Assembly (NCBI GenBank): GCA_947475465.1
Contig: CANJLK010000010.1
Coordinates: 22,454-86,453 of the forward strand
Length of the DNA stretch: 64,000 nt
Direction: 5' to 3'
Origin: Caulobacteraceae bacterium
GTDB taxonomy: Bacteria; Pseudomonadota; Alphaproteobacteria; Caulobacterales; Caulobacteraceae
This document shows positions 30,043 to 39,868 of the stretch, piece after piece (within the stretch, counting starts at the first letter, position 1; each line of letters opens with the position of its first letter). The translations under genes and the position numbers were made by a program. Under the pieces are notes generated by a model. It was not told where the DNA came from. It did not search any database and saw only the letters and a program-made list of their open reading frames with translations.

Positions 30043-31055
30043 TAATCCCCCTCCTTGCGACTGGCCATATGGGCCAGCCAAGCGGTCTCCCGCATCCAGC
30101 GCCGGATCGGCCGGGCAGGCATGCCGCCCCACGTCTCGCCCGGCGGAACATCCTTCATTACGGCCGAAGCCGCGCCGATCCGCGCGCCCGCGCCGACCGT
30201 CACGTGGTCGGCGACCCCGGCGCGGCCCCCGAATTGGGCGCCGTCGCCGATCACGACGCTGCCGGAAATCCCCGTATGGGCCGCCATGACACAGTTGCGA
30301 CCGACGCGGACGTTGTGGGCGATCTGCACCTGATTGTCGATCTTGGTGTTCTCGCCGATCACCGTGTCTTCGAAGGCACCTCGGTCGACGCAGCTGTTGG
30401 CGCCGATGGTCACGCCATCCTGCACGATCACCCGGCCCAGCTGGGGAATGTCGATGAGGCCCTTGGGGCCGGCCGTTGCGCCGAATCCTGGCTCGCCGAT
30501 GGCCGCGCCGGCCAGGATGCGGACCCGGTCTCCGAGCAGAGCAAAGCCGATGGTGACGTTGGCGGAAATCTCGCAGTCCCGTCCAATGGCCACGCCAGGA
30601 CCGATGACGCTGTTCGGGCCGATCCGGGCGCCGCGGCCGATCTGGGCGCCCGGACCAATCACGACTCCGTGGCCCAGGGTGACGCCGGATTCCAGCATGG
30701 CGTCCGCCGCGACCCCTGTCTGACCCGCCGCAAACCGCGCGCGATGCAGACGGCCGGCGGCCAGGGCGTAGCTGGCCTGGGGCGAAGCGGTTATCAACGC
30801 GGCGCATCCGGCGGGCACTGCGCCTACGTCGCCCTCAAGAACGAAGCAGGCTGCCGCCTTCGTAGCCCGGACCTGCGCCAGGTACCGCCGGTCGCTGGCG
30901 AAGGTGACGCTGTCGCCGGGGGCCCCGGCCAGGATCGAGACCGCCAGGATCGGGCGCGACGCCGTCGCGGGGTCGGCAAGGCGGGCGCCGCAAAGCGCCG
31001 CCAGTTCGCCCAGTTCAACCGGGCCTAGGTCTTCGAAGAATCGCGGATCGGGCAT
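30042..31055 (-). CDS. lpxD: UDP-3-O-acylglucosamine N-acyltransferase LpxD
   Basis: LpxD adds the second acyl chain (N-linked) in lipid A synthesis. The 337-residue protein has an N-terminal uridine-binding domain (residues about 1-105, with GDSVTFASDRRYLAQV). A hexapeptide-repeat beta helix follows (GVTLGHGVVIGPGAQIGRGA, IGPNSVIGPGVAIGRDC). The catalytic region reads NVTIGFALLGDRVRI, where other LpxD proteins usually have a Y-x-x-G-x-D/H-N style loop. The C-terminal part matches the acyltransferase family. The ompH-like gene lies 42 bases upstream. Confidence 0.95.
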   Translation of the reverse strand: MPDPRFFEDLGPVELGELAALCGARLADPATASRPILAVSILAGAPGDSVTFASDRRYLAQVRATKAAACFVLEGDVGAVPAGCAALITASPQASYALAAGRLHRARFAAGQTGVAADAMLESGVTLGHGVVIGPGAQIGRGARIGPNSVIGPGVAIGRDCEISANVTIGFALLGDRVRILAGAAIGEPGFGATAGPKGLIDIPQLGRVIVQDGVTIGANSCVDRGAFEDTVIGENTKIDNQVQIAHNVRVGRNCVMAAHTGISGSVVIGDGAQFGGRAGVADHVTVGAGARIGAASAVMKDVPPGETWGGMPARPIRRWMRETAWLAHMASRKEGD

Positions 31056-31097
31056 GGCGTCTTTGGCAGGCTCGACCCGCGCCTTCGAATTGGAAAG

Positions 31098-31793
31098 CTA
31101 CTTCTTGGCCGGAGCCTTGGAAGTCGGCGCGGGGGTCTGGATGATGGGCGGCGCGCCGCCCGCCGGAGGCGCCCCGCCGATGACGTTGCCCTGGGCGTCG
31201 AGACGGACGCGGTCGAGCGGAATCTGGGTGACCTTGGCGTTCAGCGCGGTCACCAGCTGCTCGGAGATGTCCATGGCGTTGTTGGACAGCACAACAGCGT
31301 TGCCGGCCTCCAGCAGGATCGAGCAGCCTTTCTGTTGGTAGATCTGGACGATCAGCGGCTCGACCGCCTGACGCAGCAGGAAGTTGGCCTTCTGCTGGGT
31401 GGCCTGCATCTCGGCCTGCACGTGCTGCGCATTGCGCTCGTAGTTCTTCGCCCGGACCTGCAGGGTCGCGGCCCGTTGTTCCAGCGCGCCCTGGTCGGCG
31501 CCCGGCTTCTGCGCGTCGACCTGGATCGCCTTGTCCTCAGCCTGAATGGCGGTCTGCTCCTGGACCAGCGGCGCGCGGGCCTGCTGGGCCAGCGTCTGCA
31601 GACGGTCATAGACGAATTTGCCGATCGCGGCCGTGGACAGGGCGCCTTCCTGCGACACGACGCACATGCCGGGGATGGCCGGGCCTTGTGCAAGCGGCGG
31701 CGGGGCCGGGGCGGTCTGCGCCACGGCGCCGGAAGCGGTTGCCAGGGCGACCAGGGTGGCGCCGAGGCGCAGGGTGGAGGATTTGAAGGTCAT
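31098..31793 (-). CDS. OmpH/Skp-family periplasmic chaperone
   Basis: This 231-residue protein is related to Skp, which holds unfolded outer-membrane proteins for delivery to BamA. A signal peptide (SSTLRLGATLVALATASGAV, ending AVA-QT) is followed by a long helical, Gln/Ala-rich middle (about residues 75-150) that would form the coiled-coil arms. The tail is unusual, with GGAPPAGGAPP repeats and PAPTSKAPAKK. ATG 31793 is chosen over 31826 because it gives a normal signal peptide. It lies between bamA and lpxD, the standard place of skp. Confidence 0.88.
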   Translation of the reverse strand: MTFKSSTLRLGATLVALATASGAVAQTAPAPPPLAQGPAIPGMCVVSQEGALSTAAIGKFVYDRLQTLAQQARAPLVQEQTAIQAEDKAIQVDAQKPGADQGALEQRAATLQVRAKNYERNAQHVQAEMQATQQKANFLLRQAVEPLIVQIYQQKGCSILLEAGNAVVLSNNAMDISEQLVTALNAKVTQIPLDRVRLDAQGNVIGGAPPAGGAPPIIQTPAPTSKAPAKK

Positions 31794-31831
31794 GGGATTT
31801 CTGTAACCTGGTTGAGCTGAAGTCATGTGTC

Positions 31832-34330
31832 TCAGAACTTTGTGTTCGTCGAGAAGCGGAAGGTTTCGGTCTTGTCGTAGGATTCCTTGGCCAGAATCTG
31901 GCTGAAGTCGAAACGGATCGGACCCATCGGCGATTTCCAGAAGATGCTGAGGCCCGCGGAAGCGCGAAGGCCCAAGTCGTCCCTGATGCAGGTGTTGCGT
32001 GTGCCCGGCACGGCCAGGTTCGGGATGGTCAGGCTGGCGTCGGTGGGATCGGGCAGGGTCGGGGTCACGCAGTTCACGTCGCCCGTGTGATAGACGAGGT
32101 CGCGCCGGTCGAGCTTGCCCAAGGTGCCCACATCGCTGAACAACGCGGCCTTGATGCCGTACTGCTCCGGCAGGAAGGTCGGGATTGTCAGTTCAGCCGA
32201 GCCAATGACATAGGCCTTGCCGCCCAGGGAATCCTGCTGGTCCGTGACGCTCGTGTCGCGCGGGCCGATACCCGCTGTCTGGAAGCCGCGGAAGTTGGAG
32301 CCGCCGCGATAGAAGCGGTCGTTGATGCGGATGTGGTCGCCGCTCCAGCCCCCGATGAAGCCGGCCGAGCCCGTGACGCTGAGGATGAAGCTCTTCGAGA
32401 ACCCGTGGTACCAGCCGGCCTCGCCCTCGGTGCGGACGTAGCGCACGTCCCCGCCGATGCCGGCGAAGTCCTGGTTCATCCGCGCATAGAAGCCGCGCGT
32501 CGGGTTGACGGGGTCGTTGCGTCGATCGAGCGCGTAGCCATAACCGAGCGCCGAGGTGAGCGAAGTGCCCTGCTGGTCGCACAACGCGCTCGACACCAGG
32601 CCCGACTGGCACAGCGTCTTGTCGATCTGGACGTCGTCGGAGCGCAGGATGTAGTTGGCCGACCCCCGGGAATTCAGGCTCAGCGGGAAGTTGACCCGCA
32701 GGGTCGTGCCGAACGAGACGGTCTTGTAGGCCGAGTACTGGGTCAGGTCGTACTTGTAGGAGAAGAGATCGATCCCGGCGGCCAGGTCTCGACCCCACAG
32801 GCGCGGCTCGGTGAACGAAAATTCGATCTGCTGGCGCAGGGAGCCGACGGAGACGCGAGCCCGGACGTTCTCCCCACGGCCGCGGAAGTTGCGCTCCGTG
32901 ATGCCGAGGTCGAGGACCAGCTGGTCCACCGAGGAATAGCCGGCGCTGAACGACAGCTCACCCGTGGGCTGCTCCTCCACCTTCACCTGCAGGCCCGTGC
33001 GGTCGGGGGCCGAACCGGGGATCTCTGTGATGTCGACGTTCTTGAAGAAGCCCAGGCCGCGGACCTGGTTCTTGGAGCGGTCAACCAGAACGCGGTTATA
33101 GGCGTCGCCCTCGGCGACATTCATCTCGCGCCGGATCACATAGTCGAGGGTGCGGGTGTTGCCGACGATGTCGATGCGGTCGACATAGACCCGGGGGCCT
33201 TCCTTCACGTCGAAGATGACGTCCACGGTGCCCTTTTCGCGGTTGGGCGTGTAGCGCGGTCGCACATCGACAAAGGCGAAACCCGCGGCGCCGGCCGCGA
33301 AGGTCAGGGCGTCGGTCGCCTGTTCGATTTTCTCGTCCTGATAGACCTCGCCCGAGCGCAGCGGGATCAGCGATTGCAGGACGTTCTTGTCGAGCTTCTG
33401 GAGCTCGGTCTCGACGCTCACCTTGCCGAACCGGTAGGCCGGGCCTTCGTCGAGCGTGTAGGTGACCGCGAACCCGTTCTTGTCCGGCGCCAGCTCGGCC
33501 ACCGCCGAGGAGACACGGAAGTCGTAGAAGCCACGGTTGCGGTAGTATTTACGCAGCTGTTCCTTGTCGTATTCCAGCCGGTCAGGGTCGTAGTTGGCGT
33601 TGTTCGAGAAGAATTTGTACCAGTGGGTCTGCTCGGTCACGACCACATCACGCAGGTCGTTGTCGGAGAAGGCCTTATTGCCCAGGAAGTTGACCCGCAG
33701 CACGCCGCTCTTCGGGCCCTCGTCGATCTTGAAGATCAGGTCGACCCGCTTTTGCGGCAGTTCCACGATCTGCGGCGTCACCGTCGCCGAGATTCGTCCC
33801 GAACGGCGGTAGAGTTCCACGATCCGGCCCACGTCCTGCTGGGCCTTGGCGCGGGTGAAGATGCCGCGCGGGCGCACCGTCACTTCGTCGCGTAGCTTGT
33901 CTTCCTTGAGGCCCGAGTTCCCCTCGAACAGCACGCGGTTGATGATCGGGTTCTCGACGACCGAGATCACCAGATCGCCGGCGGTCAGTTCGATCTTCAC
34001 GTCCGAGAACAGATCTGTGCGGAACAGGGTCTTCAGCGCCAGGTCGATCTTCAGGGCGTCGACCGTGTCGCCGGCCTGGATCGGCAGATAGGAGATGACG
34101 GTCGAGGACTCGATCCGTTCGTTGCCCTTGACCACGATGCGCTGGACGATCCCGCTCTGCACCGGCGGCGCGCTGGGCGGCGCGACAGGGGCCCCTGCCC
34201 CGGCGCTCGGCGCGGTCGCCTGGGGCGCGGCCTGAGCCAGGGCCAAGCCGGGCGTCGCCAGGGCGGTAGAGGCCAGAAGACCGGCAAGACCGGAAGCTAG
34301 CGCAGCGCTGCGGGCGCGGTGTCTGTGCAT
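31832..34330 (-). CDS. bamA: Outer-membrane protein assembly factor BamA
   Basis: BamA is the essential outer-membrane insertase. The 832-residue protein has a signal peptide (residues about 1-33), a short Pro/Ala-rich linker, and five POTRA domains (from IVQRIVVKGNERIESSTVIS to about residue 430). The 16-strand beta-barrel has the conserved lid motif in YRGGSNFRGFQTAGIGPRD (V-R-G-F type). It ends with phenylalanine (FRFSTNTKF), as needed for its own assembly. It is flanked by rseP and the ompH-like gene. Confidence 0.98.
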   Translation of the reverse strand: MHRHRARSAALASGLAGLLASTALATPGLALAQAAPQATAPSAGAGAPVAPPSAPPVQSGIVQRIVVKGNERIESSTVISYLPIQAGDTVDALKIDLALKTLFRTDLFSDVKIELTAGDLVISVVENPIINRVLFEGNSGLKEDKLRDEVTVRPRGIFTRAKAQQDVGRIVELYRRSGRISATVTPQIVELPQKRVDLIFKIDEGPKSGVLRVNFLGNKAFSDNDLRDVVVTEQTHWYKFFSNNANYDPDRLEYDKEQLRKYYRNRGFYDFRVSSAVAELAPDKNGFAVTYTLDEGPAYRFGKVSVETELQKLDKNVLQSLIPLRSGEVYQDEKIEQATDALTFAAGAAGFAFVDVRPRYTPNREKGTVDVIFDVKEGPRVYVDRIDIVGNTRTLDYVIRREMNVAEGDAYNRVLVDRSKNQVRGLGFFKNVDITEIPGSAPDRTGLQVKVEEQPTGELSFSAGYSSVDQLVLDLGITERNFRGRGENVRARVSVGSLRQQIEFSFTEPRLWGRDLAAGIDLFSYKYDLTQYSAYKTVSFGTTLRVNFPLSLNSRGSANYILRSDDVQIDKTLCQSGLVSSALCDQQGTSLTSALGYGYALDRRNDPVNPTRGFYARMNQDFAGIGGDVRYVRTEGEAGWYHGFSKSFILSVTGSAGFIGGWSGDHIRINDRFYRGGSNFRGFQTAGIGPRDTSVTDQQDSLGGKAYVIGSAELTIPTFLPEQYGIKAALFSDVGTLGKLDRRDLVYHTGDVNCVTPTLPDPTDASLTIPNLAVPGTRNTCIRDDLGLRASAGLSIFWKSPMGPIRFDFSQILAKESYDKTETFRFSTNTKF

Positions 34331-34360
34331 CGAATCAGCCGTTTGGGAAAAGGTCGGAGG

Positions 34361-35578
34361 CTAGGAGATTAGCCTGCCGATGAAATTGAACACATGCAGG
34401 CGCTGCAAATCGTTCCAGGTGGCGAACAACATCAATCCGAGAACCAGTGCAAGCCCTACGCGATACCCTGCCGCCTGAACCTTGGCCGCAAGTGGGCGGC
34501 GGGCGACCGCCTCATAGGCATAGAAGAGCAGGTGGCCACCGTCGAGCATCGGAATCGGCAGCAGATTCATGAAGCCGAGGCTGACCGAGATCATGCACAT
34601 CACCTGGATCAGATTGATCCCGACGCCCAGCATCATCCCGCCGGCCGAGTGCGCGCCGACCGCGCCGGCCTGGGCAACCTTGCCGGTCACCGCCGCTATG
34701 CCCAGCGGGCCGCTCAGCCCATCGAAATTGACGTGCCCGGTGACCAGCCGCCCCAGGTAGTAGACCGTCGTCGACAGCATGCTCCAGGTCCGCTCCACGC
34801 CGTGCACGAGGGCCCCCACGGGCCCATAGCGGACATGGATGAAGTCGGAGACGTCCTGGCTTGGCGCCAGACCCAGCCTTCCAATCCGCTGCACGCCGGT
34901 AATCGGATCGTTCTCGGTGGCCCAGGCGGGCGTCGCGATCAGGGTGATCTCACCGCCACCGCGGTTGACGACGAACGGGGTGGGAACTTCGGCGCGGACG
35001 CGGACGATCTGAGTCAGGTCATCGAAACTGTCGATCTTGTGGCCCGCGGCCCGGAGGATCACATCACCCGGGCGGAATCCGGCGGCGGCGGCGGCGCTGC
35101 CGGGCGCGACCGTGGCGATCCGCGGCGGCAGGACGACCTCGCCCAGCGCCAGCAGCAGGCCGCTCATGAGCAAGATCGCCAGGGCGAAATTGGCCATCGG
35201 CCCGGCCGCCGCGATCGTCGCGCGGTGCCACAGGGGCTTGAAATGATAATACCGGTTGAGCGCCCCCTCGCCTTCCCGCGTCACCAGATCGCGGCGCATG
35301 GCCGCCAGGTCGTCAAGGTCCGGCACACTGGCCACGTTGTCGTCGCCGGCGAACCGCACATAGCCGCCCAGCGGCGCCCAGCCGATCCGCCACTCGACCC
35401 CCGCCCGATCTGTCCAGCGCGCGATGGCGCTGCCGAAGCCGATGGAGAACTGGTCGATCTTCGTGCCCAGGGCCTTGGCCGCCAGGAAGTGGCCCAGCTC
35501 GTGCACCGTCACCACCACGCCCAGCACGATGGCGTAGGGGATGATGTAGAACAGTGCGGTCTGCAGGAAGCCGGTCAT
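34361..35578 (-). CDS. rseP: RIP zinc metalloprotease RseP
   Basis: This site-2 protease cleaves membrane anchors such as anti-sigma factors in envelope stress. The 405-residue protein has the zinc motif H-E-x-x-H in VVTVHELGHFLAAKALG near residue 22. A central PDZ domain follows (about residues 125-210, AGFRPGDVILRAAGHKIDSF), and the third zinc ligand is in NLLPIPMLDGGHLLFY. About four membrane spans are seen. The frame is open to 35668, but ATG 35578 gives the family N-terminus. It lies between dxr and bamA, as in many proteobacteria. Confidence 0.97.
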   Translation of the reverse strand: MTGFLQTALFYIIPYAIVLGVVVTVHELGHFLAAKALGTKIDQFSIGFGSAIARWTDRAGVEWRIGWAPLGGYVRFAGDDNVASVPDLDDLAAMRRDLVTREGEGALNRYYHFKPLWHRATIAAAGPMANFALAILLMSGLLLALGEVVLPPRIATVAPGSAAAAAGFRPGDVILRAAGHKIDSFDDLTQIVRVRAEVPTPFVVNRGGGEITLIATPAWATENDPITGVQRIGRLGLAPSQDVSDFIHVRYGPVGALVHGVERTWSMLSTTVYYLGRLVTGHVNFDGLSGPLGIAAVTGKVAQAGAVGAHSAGGMMLGVGINLIQVMCMISVSLGFMNLLPIPMLDGGHLLFYAYEAVARRPLAAKVQAAGYRVGLALVLGLMLFATWNDLQRLHVFNFIGRLIS

Positions 35579-35603
35579 AGGGGTCTGTTTCCTCGCAGCC
35601 GGC

Positions 35604-36797
35604 TCAGGCCGGCGCCGGCGCCATGAGCCCGCCGACCACGTCCTTGGCCACGCGACGCGCCGTCGCATCGAGCGCGCGCGCGCCCTCCACGGGATCGTCG
35701 TTGCGGTTCAGGAGGTTCTGCCGGTCCATACGCTCAAGGGTTTCCGACACAATTGCGGCGATATCCAGGAAGCCCACCCGCCGTTCGAGGAAAGCCGCCA
35801 CGGCGATCTCGTCAGCCGCGTTCATCGCCGCCGGCGCGCCGCCGCCGGCGGCCAGCGCCGCCTTGGCGATCCGCAGCGCCGGGAACCGCTCCAGATCGGG
35901 CTCCTCGAAGGTCAGCGGGCTGCTGCCGGCCAGGTCCAGCGGCTTGGCGGGCCACGGCAGCCGGTCTGGCCAGGCAAAGGCGCAGGCGATGGGCGCACGC
36001 ATGTCTGGCGGACCGAGCTGGGCCAGCGTCGAGCCGTCGGCGTATTCGACAAGGCTGTGGACGATGGATTGCGGGTGGATGATCACGTCGACGCGTTCGG
36101 GCGGCATGGCGAACAGGTAGGCCGCCTCGATGACCTCGAGCCCCTTGTTCATCATGGTCGCCGAGTCGATGGAGATGCGCGCGCCCATGCTCCAGTTCGG
36201 GTGCGCCAGCGCCTGTTCCGGCGTCGCGCGGCTCATCTGCTCGCGCGTCCAGCCGCGGAAAGGGCCGCCGGAAGCTGTCAGGATCAGCCGCGCCACCCGA
36301 CCGGCGTTAGACGGTTCCAGGACCTGGAAGATCGCCGAATGCTCCGAGTCCACCGGGATGATCATTCCGCCCGCCAGCCTGGCGGTCCGCAGGAGCGCCG
36401 GGCCGGCGCAGATCAGGCTTTCCTTGTTGGCCAGGGCGACGATGGCCCCGGACCGCGCCGCGGCCAGGGTCGGCGCCAGGCCCGCAAAGCCGACGATGGC
36501 CGACATCACCCATTGGGCGTCCATGGCGGCCGCGTCGATCACAGCCTGTGCGCCGGCCGCCGCCTCGATCCCCGACCCGGCCAGGCGGGCGCGCAAGGCC
36601 GACAGCAGGGTCTCGTCCTCGATCACCGCCACCTGTGGACGCCAGCGCAGGGCCTGGTCGGCAAGACGCTCGACATTGCGGCCCGCGGCCAGCGCCACGA
36701 CCTCAAGGTCGACCTTGGCCTGCGCGAACAGGTCCAGGGTGGAAACCCCGATGGACCCTGTGGACCCCAGGACGCTCACCTTGCGCGGCAGGCTCAA
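35604..36797 (-). CDS. dxr: 1-deoxy-D-xylulose 5-phosphate reductoisomerase
   Basis: Dxr makes methylerythritol 4-phosphate, the committed step of the MEP isoprenoid pathway, which feeds undecaprenyl carrier synthesis. The 397-residue protein has the NADPH-binding [28 protein letters not shown], the metal and substrate loop [22 protein letters not shown], and [20 protein letters not shown]. No ATG exists near the family N-terminus. TTG 36797, overlapping the cdsA stop as TTGA, starts the protein at [10 protein letters not shown] and is the best candidate. Confidence 0.96.
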   Translation of the reverse strand: MSLPRKVSVLGSTGSIGVSTLDLFAQAKVDLEVVALAAGRNVERLADQALRWRPQVAVIEDETLLSALRARLAGSGIEAAAGAQAVIDAAAMDAQWVMSAIVGFAGLAPTLAAARSGAIVALANKESLICAGPALLRTARLAGGMIIPVDSEHSAIFQVLEPSNAGRVARLILTASGGPFRGWTREQMSRATPEQALAHPNWSMGARISIDSATMMNKGLEVIEAAYLFAMPPERVDVIIHPQSIVHSLVEYADGSTLAQLGPPDMRAPIACAFAWPDRLPWPAKPLDLAGSSPLTFEEPDLERFPALRIAKAALAAGGGAPAAMNAADEIAVAAFLERRVGFLDIAAIVSETLERMDRQNLLNRNDDPVEGARALDATARRVAKDVVGGLMAPAPA

Positions 36798-37660
36798 TGT
36801 CCCCACCCCAGATGATTGGCGAGCCGCGCGGCGGCCATCACCACGACCGCGAACATCAGGCCATCGACCCGGTCCAGCAGGCCGCCATGCCCGGGGATGA
36901 TATCGCCGGAATCCTTGACCCCGAACCGCCGCTTCAGCGCCGACTCCCAAAGATCGCCCGCCATGGTCGCCAGGCCAACCGCCAGCCCGACCAGGGCCGC
37001 GGCCCAAAGGCTCAGCTGGAAATAGGGCAGCGAGGCCATGGCCGTGCCGGCGCCCATGGCCGCCGCGAGACCCCCGAAGAACCCCGACCAGGTCTTGTTG
37101 GGCGAGAACCGGGGCCACAGCTTTGGCCCCTTCAGGACGCTGCCGACCGCAAACGCGCCGATATCCGCCGACCAGGTGGCGGCGAACAGCATCAGGGTCC
37201 ACCAGACCCCCTGGTTGGTGGCCCGGAGCCAAATCAGGCAAAGGGCGGCCGGGGCGATGTAGAGCACGCCATAGGCCGCATCGGCGGGCCGTTCCGCCAC
37301 GCCTCGGGCCACCAGCGCCGCGGCGGCGGCCCCCACGGGGATCGCCAGCCAGCCCAGCGCGAAATGATTCTCGTAGCCCAGGAAAACCGAGGCCAGCACG
37401 GCCACGGTAACGGCGGCCGATACCCGCACCGGCGCCAGGGGCGCGCTCATCCCGCCCCATTCGATCGCCAGCAACGGCGCCCCGACCGAAATCAGCAGCA
37501 GGTAGGGCAAGGCTTCATGCCGACCTGTCAGGGCCGGCGCCCAGTGCTGATGCTGCCCAAGGGTCGCGTAGAGCGCCGTGGGCACCAGCACGAAGCCCGA
37601 GGCGACGCGCAGCCCCAGGTTCGTCCAGTCGAAACGATTAGCCGGCGGCAAGGACGTCAT
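36794..37660 (-). CDS. cdsA: Phosphatidate cytidylyltransferase
   Basis: CdsA makes CDP-diacylglycerol, the precursor of all phospholipids, at the inner membrane. The 288-residue protein has about eight hydrophobic segments. The family signature near the C-terminus spans the segment [20 protein letters not shown] and continues with [12 protein letters not shown] 37660 overlaps the end of uppS by 23 bases. The frame is open to 37774, but the earlier part lies inside uppS and is not CdsA-like. It links isoprenoid and phospholipid synthesis in one operon. Confidence 0.95.
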   Translation of the reverse strand: MTSLPPANRFDWTNLGLRVASGFVLVPTALYATLGQHQHWAPALTGRHEALPYLLLISVGAPLLAIEWGGMSAPLAPVRVSAAVTVAVLASVFLGYENHFALGWLAIPVGAAAAALVARGVAERPADAAYGVLYIAPAALCLIWLRATNQGVWWTLMLFAATWSADIGAFAVGSVLKGPKLWPRFSPNKTWSGFFGGLAAAMGAGTAMASLPYFQLSLWAAALVGLAVGLATMAGDLWESALKRRFGVKDSGDIIPGHGGLLDRVDGLMFAVVVMAAARLANHLGWGH

Positions 37661-38417
37661 CGGCCACGACGGCGCCATAACGGCGGTCCCGCGCGGCGTA
37701 GGCGGCGAGCGCCGCCTGGAGATGCTCCGCGCCGTAATCGGGCCATAGCACGTCCTGGAAGACGAACTCCGCATAGGCCGCTTCCCAGAGCAGGAAGTTC
37801 GACAGCCGCTGTTCGCCTGATGGACGGATGATCACGTCCGGGGGCGGCGAGCCGGCCGTCGCCAGATGGCTCGCGAAAACAACCTCATTGAGGTCTTCCG
37901 GACGAGCCTCGCCGGCTGCAACGGCCTTGGCGAACCGGCGCGCGGCCTCGACGATGTCGGCCTGTCCACCGTAGTTGAAGGCGATGTCCAGGTTGAAGAC
38001 CGTATTGTGCGCGGTGCGGGCCTGCGCACCCTCGATGATCTTCACCAGTTCAGCCGAAAGGCCCTCGCGCCGGCCGATGACCCGCACCCGGACACCCTCA
38101 CGCTCAAGCCGGGCGATATCGGTCTCGAAATAGCGCTTCGGCAGCGCCATGAGCTCGGCGACCTCGGTCGCCGGGCGGCTCCAGTTCTCCGTAGAGAAGC
38201 CGAACACCGTCAACCGTCCGATGCCGAGCTTGGGCGCGGCCGAGACCGTGCGCTTCAGCGCCTCAACGCCGGCGCGGTGGCCCAGGGTGCGCGGCAGCCC
38301 GCGGCTTTTCGCCCAGCGGCCATTGCCGTCCATGACGATCGCGACATGCAGCGCAGGTGGTCCCTTCGCGCCGTCGACCGGCGCGCCCGCGGACGCAGTG
38401 TTCACTTCGGCAGCCAT
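37638..38417 (-). CDS. uppS: Undecaprenyl pyrophosphate synthase
   Basis: This cis-prenyltransferase builds the C55 carrier for peptidoglycan and LPS sugars. The 259-residue protein has the signature HVAIVMDGNGRWAKSRGLPR with the catalytic aspartate, GHRAGVEALKRTV, FGFSTENWSRP, and the C-terminal DVIIRPSGEQRLSNFLLWEAAYAEF region. It has an about 25-residue low-complexity N-terminal lead. ATG 38417 is chosen; a GTG at 38447 is in frame and cannot be ruled out. frr lies just upstream. Confidence 0.96.
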   Translation of the reverse strand: MAAEVNTASAGAPVDGAKGPPALHVAIVMDGNGRWAKSRGLPRTLGHRAGVEALKRTVSAAPKLGIGRLTVFGFSTENWSRPATEVAELMALPKRYFETDIARLEREGVRVRVIGRREGLSAELVKIIEGAQARTAHNTVFNLDIAFNYGGQADIVEAARRFAKAVAAGEARPEDLNEVVFASHLATAGSPPPDVIIRPSGEQRLSNFLLWEAAYAEFVFQDVLWPDYGAEHLQAALAAYAARDRRYGAVVADDVLAAG

Positions 38418-38458
38418 AGAGGTGGTCTTCGTCCTTCCGGCGCGCACGGCCTCGCGGG

Positions 38459-39025
38459 CTAAACGTGCATGATCTCTTGTTCCTTGATTTTCAAGGCTTC
38501 GTCCACGCGCCGAATGGCCTCATCGGTCATCTTCTGGACCTCCGACTCCATGCGCTTCTGTTCGTCCTGGTTGATGGCGCCGTCCTTCTCCGCCTTCTTC
38601 AGGTCGTCATTGGCGTCGCGACGCACGTTGCGGACGGCAATCCGCTGCTGCTCGGCATATTTGGCGGCGATCTTCACCAGCTCCTTTCGCCGCTCTTCGG
38701 TCAGGGGCGGAATGGGGATGCGCAGGGTCTGGCCGTCGGTCACCGGATTCAGGCCAAGGTTCGAAGAGCGGATCGCCTTCTCCACCGGAATCACCATCGA
38801 CTTGTCCCAGACGCTGACGCTGAGCATCCGCGGTTCCGGCACGGAGACCGCGCCCACCTGGTTGATCGGCATGGTCGAGCCGTAGGCCTCGACATTGATC
38901 TGGTCCAGCAGGCTGGACGAGGCGCGACCGGTCCTCAGGCTGGCGAACTCCTCCTTCAGCGCATCGACCGCCTTGTCCATGCGATCGCGGTACCTCGAAA
39001 GCACCGGCTTTTCCGTGATGGCCAT
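38459..39025 (-). CDS. frr: Ribosome recycling factor
   Basis: With EF-G, it splits post-termination ribosomes. The 188-residue protein has full family length and the usual segments. These are [80 protein letters not shown], and a final long helix IKEQEIMHV. It sits between pyrH and uppS in the order common to proteobacteria. Confidence 0.98.
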   Translation of the reverse strand: MAITEKPVLSRYRDRMDKAVDALKEEFASLRTGRASSSLLDQINVEAYGSTMPINQVGAVSVPEPRMLSVSVWDKSMVIPVEKAIRSSNLGLNPVTDGQTLRIPIPPLTEERRKELVKIAAKYAEQQRIAVRNVRRDANDDLKKAEKDGAINQDEQKRMESEVQKMTDEAIRRVDEALKIKEQEIMHV

Positions 39026-39058
39026 GGGTATCGCTCCGTAGCTTGGCTGTTCGTCGTG

Positions 39059-39778
39059 TCAGGCGATCGTCGTGAAGATGCCTTCGCCGTTCAGCACCTT
39101 CAACAGGTTGCCCCGTTCGCGGATGGAGAACACCACGATCGGGATGTGGTTGTCGCGCATCAGGCTGACCGCGGAGGTGTCCATGACCCGCAGGTCCTTG
39201 GACAGCACCTCCTTGTAGCTGAGGCTATCGTAACGCTCTGCGGCCGGATCCTTCTTGGGATCGGCCGTGTAGACGCCGTCGACGCTGGTGCCCTTGAAGA
39301 GGGCGTCACAGCCCATCTCGGCGGCGCGCAGGGCGGCCGGTGTGTCGGTGGTGAAGAAGGGCGCGCCAAGACCGGCGGCGAAGATCACCACCCGCCCCTT
39401 TTCCAGGTGCCGGAGCGCGCGTCTGCGAATGTAGGGCTCACAGATCGCCTCCATCGGGATGGCGGACTGCACCCGGGTGTAGACGCCGACCTTTTCCAGG
39501 GTGGCCTGCAGGGCGAGCGCGTTCATCACCGTGGCCAACATGCCCACATAGTCGGCGCTGGCCCGCTCCATGCCGCTCTCGGCCAGCGCGGCACCGCGGA
39601 AGATGTTGCCGCCGCCCACCACCAGGCACACCTGGACGCCGGCGTTGACGACCTCGCGGATGTCCTCGGCCACGGCCTGCAGGGTCTTGGGATCGATGCC
39701 GAACTGGCCGCCGCCAACGCCGGCTTCGCCCGAGAGCTTCAGCAGGATGCGTTTGTAGCGGGGGTGGCCGGCGGGCAT
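39059..39778 (-). CDS. pyrH: UMP kinase
   Basis: It phosphorylates UMP to UDP and is the bacterial hexameric amino-acid-kinase-fold type. The 239-residue protein has [16 protein letters not shown], the glycine-rich [49 protein letters not shown], and [17 protein letters not shown]. It begins 33 bases downstream of the strong hairpin at 39811-39844. It may therefore be expressed mainly by read-through from rpsB-tsf or from a promoter in the short gap. Confidence 0.98.
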   Translation of the reverse strand: MPAGHPRYKRILLKLSGEAGVGGGQFGIDPKTLQAVAEDIREVVNAGVQVCLVVGGGNIFRGAALAESGMERASADYVGMLATVMNALALQATLEKVGVYTRVQSAIPMEAICEPYIRRRALRHLEKGRVVIFAAGLGAPFFTTDTPAALRAAEMGCDALFKGTSVDGVYTADPKKDPAAERYDSLSYKEVLSKDLRVMDTSAVSLMRDNHIPIVVFSIRERGNLLKVLNGEGIFTTIA

Positions 39779-39810
39779 GCGGGAATCCTATCTCAACGCG
39801 AACATAAACG

Positions 39811-39844
39811 AAGGGCGCGGCGCGTCGATACGCGCCGCGCCCTT
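39811..39844 (-). terminator. Strong hairpin between tsf and pyrH
   Basis: A perfect 15-bp stem (39811-39825 with 39830-39844), almost all G and C, has a 4-base loop. On the reverse strand it begins 25 bases after the tsf stop and is followed by CGTTTATGTT. It is likely a partial terminator that lets rpsB-tsf be made in larger amount than pyrH and the envelope genes. Confidence 0.75.
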
Positions 39845-39868
39845 GGCAGGGTCTTTAGTGAAGCGGGT

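Noticed and set aside
29572..30807. 411-codon frame containing fabZ
   Set aside because: Only the last 156 codons are FabZ. The earlier part is an Arg/Gly-rich shadow of lpxD, and ATG 30042 has an excellent ribosome binding site.
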